Under the pieces are notes generated by a model that saw only the letters and a list, made by a program, of their open reading frames with translations, had not been told where the DNA came from and searched no databases. Below are positions 33,706 through 45,805 of a DNA stretch of 64,000 nucleotides, in pieces (the first letter of the stretch is position 1; every line of letters begins with the position of its first letter). Position numbers and translations under genes: made by a program. The stretch is from Cristatella mucedo (Eukaryota > Bryozoa > Phylactolaemata > Cristatellidae): the NCBI GenBank assembly GCA_009760855.2, contig WPIO01000249.1, positions 1-64,000 of the forward strand. Direction: 5' to 3'.

Positions 33706-35882
33706 ATTATCATTCTGTTACCCCTACTATCTACAACACGCTCTACTCTAGGCTGTCTTAAGATTCTTAGGGTGTCCTAAGATTAGATTGTTCGATTAAT
33801 TTATCTTAGCTTTACTTTTTCAGGCTATCTCATATCTCGCTACATCGTATCTAAAAATTTGTCAGCTGCTACTCATTTCCAGAAGAAATCTTGAAGTCAC
33901 TGCAGCAAATGCAGCCTATGCAATGCATGGCCACACCCTTGGCTTGCCTGTCCTGGAGGTGAGAAGCCCTGGATGTTAGAAGCAGAATCAGCACCCTCCA
34001 CAGTAGCCAAGCCACCCTCCTCTAGACGGGCATCAAGTAATCCAGAGTTTGAACCCGGTACAGCTCGACATTTTCGTTTAACGTTGCTCTGAGAACGCTG
34101 TACAAATTTATTCTTATAGGCCACAACTCTGCCCTGCTTGCTGCAGCACAACTACTGCAGTCACAGGCCATACTAGTGCATTAGCCAATCAGAATCCAGA
34201 GAGTTTCCTGACTTCTGCAAAGACAAGCGACTGTCGCTGAGCCAAGATGAAGCATTCTTTGCTCTACCAAAGAGAACGAGTGAAGCTTTCCCATCATGTG
34301 CTCTTGAGTAACCCTGCTTGCTAAAAATGAGACAATAGACGTGCTCAGATCTAATGCTCAGCACATTTGAATCGTCCGAAAGCTAGGCTAAACGTTTGGA
34401 CTTGGCAGAAACAATGTTCTCTACTTGCTGAACGCAATATTATCTGACAGAAACGGGAATAGTTGACTTACCACGACGGCTGGCGATCCAAATTATGGTT
34501 TGCTAACCAAAATCGACTTGAACTTCGCAATCAGGATGGCAAGTCCTCTCAGTAGTATAGCTTGGGCACTCAAACCTGACCTAAGCAGCACTTAAAGAAG
34601 AAAGACTCATTTAACAGCTTGTTTCCATAATCATGGCACATTCTGGCATTGATTCAATAGAGTTTTAAGATGGATGGGTCAAATCCCCTTCAACCCCTTA
34701 CCCGAAAAGGCTCGTGCTGTACCCGTGTAATAGTAGGCTTGACAGGTATAAAGTCGGTGCAAGTGGTTACCTCTGGTCGCACCAGCGGTAGCTGATATGA
34801 ATTTGTAGGTAGATAGCATATACAAGAATATTGCATAGCAACTCATACAGACAACAGACAACTGCTTGAAAGCAACTTCATGCAGCAGACTGGGGCAATT
34901 TTGTGTTGCCGGATGCGAACCGTATTAGCTGTCCGAGATCCAATTGTAACTTGGGTGGCCCATGACCACGGGCACCTAGCAGCTAATAGTCTGCCCTCCT
35001 GCCAAACAACCGGCTGTGCACCCCACTGTAAACACATCAGGCTCCGGTTCACAGCCAAGATGCACACAACAGCTAACAAATTATAAATAAAATACCATGT
35101 AAAACAAAATATTATCAGCCACCCAGCACATATTGGGAAACTGTTTTAACAGAATGGTATATGGCTCAACTGACGTCATCAGTCTTTGGCTCACCCTTTC
35201 CGGTTGGAGCCCAATGGCGGCCAGTGGTCCTTCACAGGCTGGGCCACAAATTTTGAATCGTCTGCACATCAGTTGGAGCCATCCATCTAAAATGTTGCTT
35301 GCACAATCAGTGCTACAGAAAGGTATGTTTCACAAGGCGCACCGAGATCATTGCTATTTGAATGTGATGCCCTGTTAGGACCTCAGCAGCCTACCCAGCC
35401 TCTCTCCGGCGATCGCTAGGACCCGGCTAGGGCTTTCTGCCTCGAGATATACACGATGGGCACTGAAAATCTCAGCACGATAACTTTTTTTGAAAGGCTG
35501 CTTAACGTTCTTATAATAAAGACTTTAAAGTAACCTGTTTCTGTTTCATGAGCAGCCGTGTCATCTATATTGACCCACCCACGGCTCAATCTTGAAACAG
35601 CACTGGTTAGAGAGACAAGTCAAAAGTCGACTGTCGACACGAGCTATGCATTAATCCTACGTTAATCCTACATAACGAATGTAGTTGCAGCACGCTGCAA
35701 AAAATGTGGCTCACGCCACAGCTCTAAGCCCGATTGGGCTGATCTAACTTGCCATCGAATGGGAGGAATGATTCACAAGCTACTGTAACATCACGAGGAT
35801 CTCAGACCGAGCTCGAATTCTTCGAATTCCTCGGTTGTGCCGGTAGAACGCATGCTTCTACAGCCAAATGAGTTACTGGCAT
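33706..35882. other. About 2.2 kb without a recognised gene
   Basis: Several short frames exist, none with a domain or conserved partner in the window. A stretch near 35372-35560 starts tgttaggacc and has ataataaag, a little like an LTR, but no clear end. Confidence 0.4.
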
Positions 35883-36535
35883 ACCTGCACGTGCGATCAG
35901 GCGATTGCAGCTGGTGCAAAACTCCTCAGTTATGCTTGTCTGTCGTGAGCGTCGCAGTTGCCACATTACTCCACTTCTCGCCGACCTGCACTGGTTACCA
36001 GGCAAGCAACGGATTGACTTCAAGGTTTTGTTGCTCACTTTTAGGTCACTTCATTATTTGACTCCACCCTATCTTTCAGATATGCTCCCCATCAGGCCAA
36101 GCATAGTACCACCTGCTTTTCAGAATCCAACAGTCTACAAATACCAGTACAAACCTCAAATCCTTTGGATACCGTGCATTTAGTTCGTATACTCCCAAAG
36201 TCTGGAAGTCCCTCCCGACCTGCGTCAGACATCTCCTGGCCTGACCACATTCAAAAAGAATTTCAAAACACACCCATTTAGGACAGCATTTGGTGGGTCC
36301 CTGTTATTCGTCCTTCATGTGCTTTTGCGTGCTGACACTGTGCATGCTGCCCCTAACCACATTTGCATGCTGACCCTGTGCATGTCACCCCTAACCATGA
36401 TACTCATTTTGTTTGTTTATCAAGCTTGATATTACTCACCATGCAATTGCATTTTCCTTTGCAGCAAATGTAAAGCGCCTAGAGAGAGATTGAGTTCTCT
36501 GAGTGTGCTTTATCAAGTGCATTGTTATTATTATA
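35883..36535 (+). mobile_element. L2-like LINE 3' fragment
   Basis: From the GDCSWCKT/IRRLQLVQNS block through LHWLPGKQRIDFKVLLLTF to the hairpin (36473-36511) and the TTATTATTA tail. Close to the full-length family, so fairly young. Confidence 0.85.
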
Positions 36536-37008
36536 TGCGAAACGGTACGAATTCGAACCTTATCCTCAAAGGGCCGGATTCAGTGGTCGCAGGTCAAGGC
36601 CTAAATCCAGGTCAAGCCTGTGATCGAGCTGAGGTACAAGTTGAGTACACATTTCGTGTGCGTAGGCGCTGCTCAGAGCGACGTCTGGTGCTAGCTCTGA
36701 GGGATGGACGACTGAAGAGCAGTGACCTGCATTTAACTCGTCTTCTCCTTCCGGTGAGCATCAGGATCTCTGGGTAAGCAGTATGTTTACTCAGTGACTG
36801 AAGTTTCAACTATTGAAGATACGATTTCCAGGATGCTGCACCCTCCCGTGGACGGAGCAGATGAATGGGTCGCCACGTCTTGCCCTGCAACTAAATGCAC
36901 GAGGCTACAGCAAAGCTCGGCCACGAAAACCGATTCAATGTATTTGTCATTGTCTCTGCTGCAACTCAGGAAAGCGAAGCGATGTGGCTTATTCCACCTA
37001 GGGTAGTC

Positions 37009-37013
<5 letters not shown>
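36536..37013. other. No recognised gene
   Basis: A frame ending near 36777 (RRRCSERRLVLALRDGRLKSSD) is open, but I cannot assign it. The higher GC hints at former coding sequence at most. Confidence 0.35.

Positions 37014-37066
<53 letters not shown>
37014..37066 (+). repeat. (TG)n microsatellite
   Basis: About 26 uninterrupted TG units. Confidence 0.98.
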
Positions 37067-37067
<1 letters not shown>

Positions 37068-37349
37068 ATGTGAGCACGTTCATTGGCAGTCAGGGCAACT
37101 GCATTTGTTGCTTCTGTTTGGTCTTCGCTAGGCAGATTTGATTTGACCTGCAGAATTGAAGCCACGACCCCAGTCGTGAAGTATACATGTGCATGCGTGT
37201 ATATAGTGTGCGTGTATATGCATATAAGTATATGTATAGTGCTTTATCTACCATAAAAACTGCAGTATTTAGCTAAGTCATACTACGAAAACAATCCCAC
37301 GTGATGGGATATTTATCGTAAAGTAATGTTAGGGTTAAATGTTTTAGGT

Positions 37350-37535
37350 CAATCCTACTAACCATGAATACATGTTGACCCTGTCATGTCATATCTTACA
37401 ATGTTGTGCTTAGTGACATTTCACATTTTCTGCTCATCCTTCAGCGAGCTTCCTTTACGGTTTGTGCAATGTGCGTAGAAAAAGGTTTAGTTCTCCTAGG
37501 GTGCTATAGAAATGTGTTATTGTTATCAATTACCT
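37350..37535 (+). mobile_element. L2-like LINE 3' untranslated fragment, degraded
   Basis: Recognisable as 'actaaccatgaatacatgttgaccctgtcatgtcat', then the hairpin (gtgcgtagaaaaaggtttagttctcctagggtgct). Confidence 0.65.
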
Positions 37536-37800
37536 GTTTTTTAAACAAATCCATTATTAGTTGTACAAAGCTTATCACGGTCGTTGGTCGGCAAGCGGCA
37601 GACTAAAGTCCTTGCTCTACTGGACTGGCCCGTGCTGGTCTAGAGGCTGGGAATTACTGTTAACTAATCTTTGCTTTCAAAACCCGAAAAGGGCATCGAT
37701 AGGGTAGGCACGTTCGGCCGGGCTAGAGAGACAGCTAGCACCACCAGAGTCTTCTCAGAGGAGCCTGCATGCGATCGAACTGCAGACAAGATGGGCAGGC

Positions 37801-38088
37801 ATGGACTACATTTCCTTCGACATACCCTTACCAAGCTGCATAGATACACTTCGAAAGCTCGCCTCGATCAAGGGCAGGTCTCTAGCATCTGCGATTGAAT
37901 GCTGCGTTACCGGCATTCCAGTTCGCAAAGCGAAAGTGACCAGAAGTCCAACAGCTGCCTTGCCACCGCCATCGCTGCCGAGCGTCTGCTGCACGACGAG
38001 CTCTGAATGTAGCGTCAGCCTCGTCGTCTCGGATTACTTCTCAGTCTTTGCCACGACTCGGCTGTGCTGCCACGAAAGAGCACGATAG
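37801..38088 (+). CDS. Hypothetical 95-residue frame
   Basis: I do not recognise it. It starts MDYISFDIPLPSCIDTLRKL, and the frame is also open upstream of that ATG, so it could be an internal exon. It is GC-richer than its surroundings and has six cysteines, mostly in the second half, and a Pro-rich middle (PTAALPPPSLPS). No signal peptide or membrane segment. It could equally be a chance frame. Confidence 0.25.
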   Translation: MDYISFDIPLPSCIDTLRKLASIKGRSLASAIECCVTGIPVRKAKVTRSPTAALPPPSLPSVCCTTSSECSVSLVVSDYFSVFATTRLCCHERAR

Positions 38089-38289
38089 CTGGCTGCCGCT
38101 TACCCACAGTTCCAGAACGACAACGAGACAAAGGACGAGGTCAGCGACCGCTTCCGGCTCTGTGAAATATTGCTGGTGTTATTGGTGGTGGTCGTGGGTC
38201 TGCTGTCATTCATCTGACTTTCGCTGTGATGCCATGCTTGCTGGCTGTGGGCCACGGCCGTGCACTCGTTGTATGTCCACTATTTGGAA

Positions 38290-38460
38290 GGTAGCAGCAG
38301 CAGCAGCAGCAGCTACTGCCTGCTGCTGCAGCAGCAACTGTCGCCTGTTTCCCTCGTCTGCAGCTTCGTACGATGCTGGCTGCCTTTGGTTCCCCCCCCC
38401 CCGGTTCCCGTGAGCTGCTGCTACTGCCGAGCTAAGCTGCTCGGCAGTAGCAGCAGCAGT
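38290..38460. repeat. CAG/CTG-rich low-complexity tract and a short C run
   Basis: Interrupted (CAG)n at 38293-38336 and 38440-38462, with a run of ten C at about 38393-38402. Every frame through it gives simple poly-Ala/Ser/Gln/Leu. Confidence 0.85.
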
Positions 38461-38477
38461 GCAGTCAAGCAAGGGTG

Positions 38478-38575
38478 CTTCATAAACAAACAAAACGAAT
38501 AACATGGTTAGGGGTGACATGCACAGGGTCAGCATGCAAATGTGGTTAGTGGCAGCATGCACAGTGTCAGCACCC
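38478..38575 (-). mobile_element. L2-like LINE 3' untranslated fragment, no tail
   Basis: Minus-strand block 'catggttaggggtgacatgcacagggtcagcatgc...' identical in kind to other LINE ends but lacking the hairpin and (ATT)n. It is inserted or truncated on both sides. Confidence 0.75.
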
Positions 38576-38604
38576 ATATGGGACCTGGTCGTTGCAGTCG
38601 ATTT

Positions 38605-39310
38605 CAATTAATTGCATGAGAACTTGTAAGCACAATGGAGCGAAATTTTGTGGCTGCACTTTGAACTGAGTCTAGTCATATACTCAATGTCAATTAGAGC
38701 TTTGCAATGGCGATTTAAGGATGATTTGCAGTGGAATCGAGTGAATTGTGGTTTTTTCCAGGTCATTTCAGGCGATTGCCGCCCGTTGCCACAGTGCGAG
38801 GTTGCACAATTGTATTTATTTGACGTGGTTGTGCACACAGCACGATGCACTTTAATATGCAATAAAAACTGGAGCTCGGCTTAATATATTTCGACTTTTT
38901 ATGCGGTAGATTATGTGGATTGAAGTGGATTGAGGTATTGGCCCGGGCTACTGCAGTCGATTGCAGCGAATTGCACGAGAACGGCCGTTCCAATTCACGT
39001 GAAACCTTTTTTAGTGCAATTTTCGTAGAGTGTGCTGTTATATGCAATCGAAAAAGGAGCTTTTCGACCAGGATTTTGTTCGTTGCATCGTGGAATGCAG
39101 TGGATTGTGGTAGTGACCTGGGCCACTGCAATCTTATTTCAGTGGACTTCGTGAGAACGCATGAGCGAAATTTCGCGAAATATTCTGGGTAAATTGTAAG
39201 AGTAGCTTAGTTTGATAGTGCACAATTTTTTGAGCTGTGTGCAGCTGATCGGTGGCGGATTTGACGGCAACTAGAATGGATTTCTGTGGATTGTGGTGGA
39301 TTTTGGTACA
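38605..39310 (+). repeat. Diverged tandem repeat, about four units of 175-187 bp
   Basis: Units begin near 38605, 38770, 38957 and 39131. Recurrent elements are 'gtggattgtgg' or 'gtgaattgtgg' just before 'gacctgggccactgca', then 'gattgcagcgaattgcacgagaac', then 'ttatatgcaat.aaaa..gagct'. The units are diverged, so the array is old. No long frame runs through it and no similar array is seen elsewhere in the window. Confidence 0.6.
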
Positions 39311-40570
39311 GGAGTCCGGTGTCAAAGCTCATTTGCCCAATTTCGCTTGCACAAAGCGACTTGAAATTTGGTGGATAGCTAAATTCGAACGTGTACTACA
39401 ATATCAGCGAAAAATTTGAGCTCGGCAACGCTTATGTCCGGTCGTTGTTAGCCCAATTAGAGTGTATTGCGGTAATTCGTCGAACCCCCGTAAAAATGCA
39501 CTTACTTGCAAGGCAAGCCGTGCCGAAATCCGTTGGAGTGACGAATCGGTTTGTGCATTTCAGAAGCATCTGCCATACATAAAAGGCTTACATTTGCATG
39601 CTTTGTGATCGCAGTGAAGTCTTGGGATGGGCATGGGCCGGTCTCATCAGGCAATTTGCAGACGGCAAGCGAACACGATGCTTATCACAATGAGCCTCTA
39701 ACTTGCAGCCTGCACTACTCTACGGTAGTGGTTAAATTTCAAGATGGCAGAGATTGGCAAAGCCCAGAAGAAATCTAAAAGACCACGTAACACTCATAGT
39801 TTCCTAAATTATGGTCTGCAACGAGCTTCAATGCAGATCCAATGGCACTTGCTCATGAAAAATCTGAATTGGGCCCAATGTTGGTACAGATTGTCATCTT
39901 TCGGTTAATTTCACTGACTTTTACAGAGCATGATTATACCTCCACTCCATTAATTTGCTGTATCCATGACCTAAAATGAAAAATAAGCTCAATTCAATAT
40001 CTTGCATCTTGATGGACTCTTGATAATTGTTTAGTCTTCGTTGAAGTAAGCCAAGATATTTTCTAACCCGTGCTTTGCTCATTTAGCGCCAACAACTTGC
40101 CATTTAGACTACAACAAAAGCAAATTCCTGTGCTGACTTCACTTTGACTGATCTATATAAGATACAATCCGAGGGCAGTATACGCTTATGATTCCACACT
40201 GCAACCCTGGTGAACAGTTTTAATTAAGTTAAAGTGATTTTTTTTATTAGACGTCAACCTGTAGTACTGTTTTGTTTGTGACTACGTATATGCAAAAGGC
40301 AACGAATACAAATTTATTTCTAGCCATTGGCTCAGCATTGGCATTGGCAAGATTATTGGTGAATGGGGCCCTCGCAAGATGATTGTTCGAGAAGGCTTCA
40401 ACAAATTTATTACGTTGAGCACTCAAGTTGGCTATTGCAGGGCTCAAGGGTTGCGGTACACATTATTAGTTTAGCCTGAAGAGCACCATATTTTATGAAA
40501 TAGTGCAGGTTGTAACTCGGAATCTCAGAAGAAAAAAAATGATGCCTATTCCCCTACACAGCTCATCCCT
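39311..40570. other. About 1.25 kb without a recognised gene
   Basis: Low-copy DNA. Frames such as 39391-39582 are short and show no domain, and no repeats recur in the window. Confidence 0.45.
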
Positions 40571-41059
40571 CCGATCTTTAATTTAATCTATCTCCTTCTG
40601 TGACTTTACAAAGCCATGAAAATCATGTGGGTTTTACGCAGGAGAGTTTGGTATAGCCCATTCACAGCCTAAGCGGCTTTTGGTACACATTCGGTAGGCA
40701 ACAGACATCACACAACAAAGAGAAAGCGGGTAGCATAGGAGAGACAGAACTGGAGTTGAGGTAGTAAGTGGCCTGGAAGTAGCAGCTCAGGACGGCTGGA
40801 AAGAATGAGCCATCATAGTCGGCAGCAGGAGAGTAGTTGCCGTTGAGTAAGAGTAGTAGGAGAAAGTTCCACAGTCTAGGACCTGCAGAGCTAAAGCTTC
40901 TGTCGCCAAAGGTCTTTAAGCGGAAGAATGGAAAAGCTAATGTATTGTCCATAAGGACCTGCGGGGAAGGAAAGCTGAAACTCGTGAAGCAGTTCAGCTA
41001 GGTACGGAGGAGCCAAGCCGTGGCGGGCCTTGTGGGTCAGCATGAGAACTTTGCTCTGT

Positions 41060-41212
41060 ACTCTTAACCATGTTGTTCTTGTTATTTATTGTGCATACTA
41101 CCACTAACCATTTGATCGTGCTTCCTTTAATGCAATTGCAAAGCGCCTAGAAGAGGATTAAGTTCTCTGTGGATGTTTTATCCAATGTATTATAATTATT
41201 TTTGTATTCGTT
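41060..41212 (+). mobile_element. L2-like LINE 3' end nested in the second LINE family
   Basis: 3' untranslated region with hairpin 'aagcgcctagaagaggattaagttctctgtgg' and a worn tail. Confidence 0.75.
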
Positions 41213-41879
41213 GATCAACCGGCAGCCATCCTAATTTTTTTAGCAAAGCACTTGGTTAAACCTCTCGGATTTTCAAACTAGCCTTTCAGCGGTATCTATA
41301 GCCAGCTGCAGTTACATAGTTGCTTTTTTCGGTGGTCCAGCCAAAGGGAAATCTACAATACTCCAGCTAATCTAGCCGAGACAGAACTACGAGGCTAGTT
41401 AAATTTTTGGCAAGCCACCACACAAGGCAGTTTCTAATTTTAGATAGGGATCAGACATGATCGCTAACTGCAGAAACAGTCTTCTGAATAAAGTTTCTAA
41501 AATTTAGGCAGGTGTCAAATACGACACCTAAATTCCGAGCTCTTGATGACGATCGTACAACAGCATCACCTATTAGAAGAGCAATGCTATCTAATCCAGC
41601 CACATGTTCAGGGTCTCATTTAAGCAGCAGATCAGCTTTAAAGTCGTTTCGTTTCAAGAAATTCTCCGACACCCAGGATCGAATGTCGGGAAGGCAAGCA
41701 CTCATTGCATCAGTGACTGCAGCAGATTTCAACGGTTTGAGTAAGAAATACAGCCGAATATCGTCAGGATAAGTGTGAAATCCTTTTCCACGGGTCTAAA
41801 TACCATTTCCTAGTGGTAGAGTATAAATGGAAAGCAACAATGGAGCAAGGACGGACCCTTTAGGCATACCAAATGTAAC

Positions 41880-41965
41880 TGAAATGTAAAGCGCCTAGAA
41901 AGAGATTAAGTTCTCTGAGATCGCTTTATCAAGTGCAATATTATTATTATTATTATTATTAACTG
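41880..41965 (+). mobile_element. L2-like LINE 3' tail only
   Basis: 'aaatgtaaagcgcctagaaagagattaag' hairpin followed by (ATT)n at 41939-41961. Very short, strongly 5' truncated and nearly identical to the end of the full-length element, so recent. Confidence 0.85.
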
Positions 41966-42054
41966 GTTTTGTCTGTGAGATCTGACCCATACGCGGCGCT
42001 AATTAAACACGTTCGGGCAAGACGAATTAATAATAAATAAACAAATTAATCCTA

Positions 42055-42225
42055 GCTGCTTAAAAAGCCTCTTTTCGTATAGCGACAGAAGAGCCTTGAC
42101 GGCTATCACCACCGCTTGCAGTGGCGATAAAGGATCGCCCAACACAGGAATCGAACCCACGACCTCGGGACCGAAGTCATTAAAGCAACCGCCTTACATA
42201 GTGTCCCATCAGGACTCACCAATTC
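42055..42225 (-). mobile_element. SINE family S2
   Basis: Minus strand with B-box gggttcgattcc and the 'gtgatagccgtcaaggctct' body; the head reads 'tgatgggacactatgtaaggcgg'. Confidence 0.8.
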
Positions 42226-42420
42226 AAACCATGCGAGTGGCTCGTCTGCCAAAACGTCGTTATCCATTGTTTGAGTAGGGCATCGGAATCAAAGGTGCCA
42301 GAGGTAGCTGACAGATTTATCAGAGCGAGGGCTCTGACATTCCCGTCGCCGTTGCTGCAATAGGATGCCATTGGTAACATGGAGGAGAGCAGTTTCAGTG
42401 GAGTTCCGAGCTAATCATCG

Positions 42421-43419
42421 GACGTATAGAATGAATTCCCACCCTTATTGCGACCATAGACCCAACTGATTAACAGCCTTCGACATACATCGACAAAAGT
42501 GTCCTTTTTTCGTGTATAAAGACACATGTTAGGTCGGAAATCGTATCTTCGAGTGCTGTTGCATGCACATATGAGGCACAGCAGTGTACAACTTCTCATC
42601 AATCATTACGCGCACGGATTACTGAGCTAGTCAAGTTTAATACAAAATCAGTGCCGAACGTACCTTTGGCTCAACGGTTTTTACAAAAGGACAACTTAGA
42701 TACTTCACCATAGGAACGAGCAGCACGCTTTGGCCGGCATGCCGGGGAAGCATTATGTACCCTAGATTTTCCGAGGAAGAAGGGGCTGCTGAACCCCTCA
42801 ACTGACTCGACGAAATTCTTATAATCTAGCCTCCATCCCTAAAAAACTACGTCTAATTCCTGTCATCTAGCCTCCAGAAAATTGACTCGCTACAGCCCGG
42901 TCGAGAGGGAGCTTTTTTAATGACGCCTAACCAAAGACAATAACCTCGCCTGTCGGATCCGTTATAGTTCAGGCACCGTGCGTGATTCCTCGGCAATACG
43001 AATCCGGGTGATAGAACAAATCGATTTTGCACATCTGACAACACCAAATACCATTCAGCCAGCATATCGTGCAACTAATACGGTGCCGTTTATGCATAGA
43101 CCCAGGTCAGTTTTTTGCAAGGGCACGGTGCCCCTAGCTATTCAACATAATTGTCAGAGACAGCTTAAGTGTACATCAAATAAGCACGTCTCAGAGCTCT
43201 ATTGTTTAGCTTACAGTTGAAAATTTCGGGTGAAGTGTTCAGTGTGTTTCTGCTTCAGGGGTTTGCGATATAAGATTTAGGGTATAGTGGTTGAATTTTT
43301 TACTTTTCGCGTGTGATTTTTTAGGTTTCTGACTTCCAGTTTAAGGGTTGGGTTTAATGCATACGTTTTAGAGAACAATTCTAAAGTTAACAAAATCAGA
43401 CCCTGGTAAAGTTTTAAAA
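42421..43419. other. About 1 kb without a recognised gene
   Basis: Small frames only (42411-42602, 42853-43074 and 42978-43220, overlapping on opposite strands); no domain seen. Confidence 0.4.
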
Positions 43420-44660
43420 AGCCTGCGATTGGCACGGCTCTGTGCCCATAGCAAGAACTTACTGGCTCAACGCTTAAACGACGCCGTATTTGTTGTGTAC
43501 CGATGACTGACGTAGACGGAGGCGGGCTATCTCTGCCGCGATTGGCTACGCGTCAGCACCCAAAGGATGCCCGGAAGTAAGCGTCCAGACGACGGCCGGA
43601 CCTGTAATCGATGCCCGCTTGCATTGCTCTATCTCTGTCAGGATTGGCTACGCGTCAGTGTCAGCCATAGGAGGAAGAAGTGAGAAGCTAACCAGTAATT
43701 GGCACCCGCTTGAGTATCTTTTTGTGTATGCTATAAATTCCTCCCCGCACTAGAGAGCGGCCTCAGGCGACTACTAGAGTGGTGTGGACCTTTACCTGAT
43801 TTCTCCGCGATGCCTTCGGGTAATCCGCTGCTTTGTTCGCTGCAGCTATTTATGAGCTGTCCTCGGACATGCTACACAAAACAGGACCTGGTTAGCATAA
43901 GGTGCGATGTCACCATTAGTCGATACCTAGCGGCGGGCCGTCTGCGGTGGGTCAGTGAGAACTTTCCCGCATCATGCGCTCGCCCTATCGACAGTACGGC
44001 TATCAAACCCACGACTCGCAAGTTTGAAATGCTAAAAAACGCTCGCGGTAGTAGCTCACCTGCCGTGGCCCAGAATGTTGTGAAAAATCGACCGGCGACC
44101 ATTACGAAGGTCAAATTCAAATTCGAAGGGCCCTCATGTGCTAGGCCGGCTACACGCCGACTTGAATGCGATCCACTTAATCGGCCTCACACAGTTATTG
44201 GGCAGCCTCTTAATATCCACCTACTAAATGTCCACTTCCTAAAAACCAAAGGGTTACTTATCCGCGATCAAGTGGCCCGAGAGAAGCTAGAAGCATTTCT
44301 GCTTAACGAGAATTGGATGACGCCTTGTTTCAGTAGATAAATATCTGGGACCCCCGGTTTCTCATTCTATCAGTTCATTCGTTCTAACAAGGTTTGTGTC
44401 GGGGTTGCAATGGTTAGTCGTGAATCGTTTGGCTATAGCATGTGCAGCTTTTCGCATGGGCGCATTTCGTCTGAATTAGATACAACCAGGTCCTCCTCAA
44501 ACATTATGCCTCTTAACGTTGTGACACACCGATGTCTTTCTGGCTGTCTAAACTTGTTTATGTAGAAGTTTTCGAGTTCCTCGCTAAACTATTTGTGAGT
44601 GACAGGTAGTTACTAATGCTGGAGACTTCAATATTCCCATTGATGAAGCTATCAAACAGC
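43420..44660 (+). mobile_element. 5' part of a LINE: leader and endonuclease N-terminus
   Basis: The frame at 43810-44340 (176 residues) ends with a block that aligns with the start of the LINE endonuclease (LNIHLLNVHFLKTKG ... LEAFLLNENW against LNACLWNPRSMCNK ... LLTLTETWL). Further on, out of frame, NAGDFNIPID at about 44611-44640 is the GDFN motif. The leader has two copies of 'tatctctg......gattggctacgcgtcag' at 43528 and 43630 and a TATA-like ctataaattc at 43731. It is different from the full-length LINE and may be the 5' end of the second family. Confidence 0.65.
43528..43659 (+). promoter_or_regulatory. Tandem CCAAT-like repeats in a LINE leader
   Basis: Two 29-bp near-identical stretches 102 bp apart, each with attggctacgcgtcag, 75-200 bp upstream of ctataaattc (43731-43740). 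This resembles an internal LINE promoter. Inference from layout only. Confidence 0.35.
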
Positions 44661-44839
44661 CGTGATGGCACACTAGGTAAGGCGGTTGCTTTCACGACCT
44701 CGGTCCCGAGGTCGAGGTTCGATTCCTGCGGTGGGCGGTCCTTTATCGCCACTGCAAAGCGGTGGTGATAGCCGTAAAGGCTCTCCTGTCGCGACACAAA
44801 AAGAGGCTGTTTAATCAGCTAGGATTTATTTATTTATTT
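44661..44839 (+). mobile_element. SINE family S2, best-preserved copy
   Basis: Head tgatggcacactaggtaaggcgg (A-box region), perfect B-box ggttcgattcc at 44716-44726, body with 'gtgatagccgtaaaggctct' and tail of (ATTT)n. Flanked by aacagc at 44655-44660 and 44840-44845, a probable target duplication. It lies within the LINE endonuclease fragment. Confidence 0.85.
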
Positions 44840-44845
44840 AACAGC

Positions 44846-45675
44846 TAGGTCCGCTAGGGATGTTCAATTAAGGTTCTTTCTTTCCCCAGAGTCCTCTTTC
44901 TTAGTGTTCTCCCCAGAAATGTGACTACAGAGGTTCGCTCACAAACGTCGCATTACAATTAACTCAACGGCTCAGGCCTACACCACAATTCACACTAATC
45001 GTACGGCAGATGGAACGAAAATTTGCTGGGGGAAGCTCAGATTGTTGTTGCAAAGGACTTTCTACCTCTTTTAAATTGAGTAAAGTAAACTGTCTCGCCA
45101 TTTCGAACGTTAAATTTGAGGTAAGGAGTAAAGCAATTAATGGCAATGGCTCCACTTAATGCCACGATCCACTTCAATTCGCTAAATGTCGTCAAAAAAT
45201 TGGCCGTGGTGAGCTTCAAGTCCTTTTAAAAAATATCGTCCAGTCTTATCCCTCACAAAGAAACCCAAAATTTTCAAATTGCTGGAAGAAACCTTACTGA
45301 TATAAAAACTTAGTACTATCTATGTAAGCAAACCTATGTTAAGGTTTCGGAAATTCCTTTTCTCTACGAATAAACTCCACAGGTCTGCCCCCTACCTTAC
45401 AGTTGAAGGAGGGACACTTTGATCGGCGTAAATCCACGCCACAACGAATCCTTACCAAAACAGAAACCAGATAGCGAATGTTCAACTTTCGCTTCCATTT
45501 TATTTGCATTATTAAAACATGTAACGATTAAGATTGCATGCAATATCCCAAGGGCATAATCATAGTGTGAGCTGCAGTCACTTACACTCGCCTGGGTCAA
45601 TACCACAATTTGCTTCACTCCGTCAAAAACCAACTAGACTTCATTGTCACGGTTTTAGATAAATAAAATAAAAAT
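44846..45675. other. About 0.8 kb without a recognised gene
   Basis: Low-copy DNA; the small minus-strand frames at 44964-45219 and 45397-45633 show no domain. Confidence 0.4.
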
Positions 45676-45679
45676 AAAT

Positions 45680-45805
45680 ACTAGCTGATTCAACAGCCTC
45701 CTTTTCTATAGCGACAGAAGAGCCTTTACGACTATCACCACCGCTTGCAGTGGCGACATAGGATCGCCCACTGCAGGATTCAAACCCACGACCTCGGAGC
45801 AGAGC
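45680..45805 (-). mobile_element. SINE family S2, 5' truncated
   Basis: Minus strand: tail side intact, B-box gggtttgaatcc; the head side stops after 'ctcggagcagagctgctg'. Confidence 0.75.

Larger units (their letters stand above)
40575..42420 (-). mobile_element. Second LINE family, in two parts with nested insertions
   Basis: The minus-strand element is split into 40575-41058 (C-terminal FGDRSFSSAGPRLWN block) and 41213-42420 (upstream part). The break holds a plus-strand L2-like LINE end (41060-41212). A plus-strand LINE tail with (ATT)n (41880-41965) and an S2 SINE (42055-42225, -) are nested in the second part. Confidence 0.75.

Noticed and set aside
35372-35560. Possible LTR starting tgttaggacc with ataataaag
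   Set aside because: No convincing right end, matching termini or flanking duplication could be found.
38206-38607. 133-codon minus-strand frame and overlapping frames
   Set aside because: Run through CAG repeats and a LINE 3' fragment in several frames at once.
44664-44740. Possible tRNA gene with perfect B-box
   Set aside because: Part of the repeated S2 SINE, with (ATTT)n tail and target duplication.
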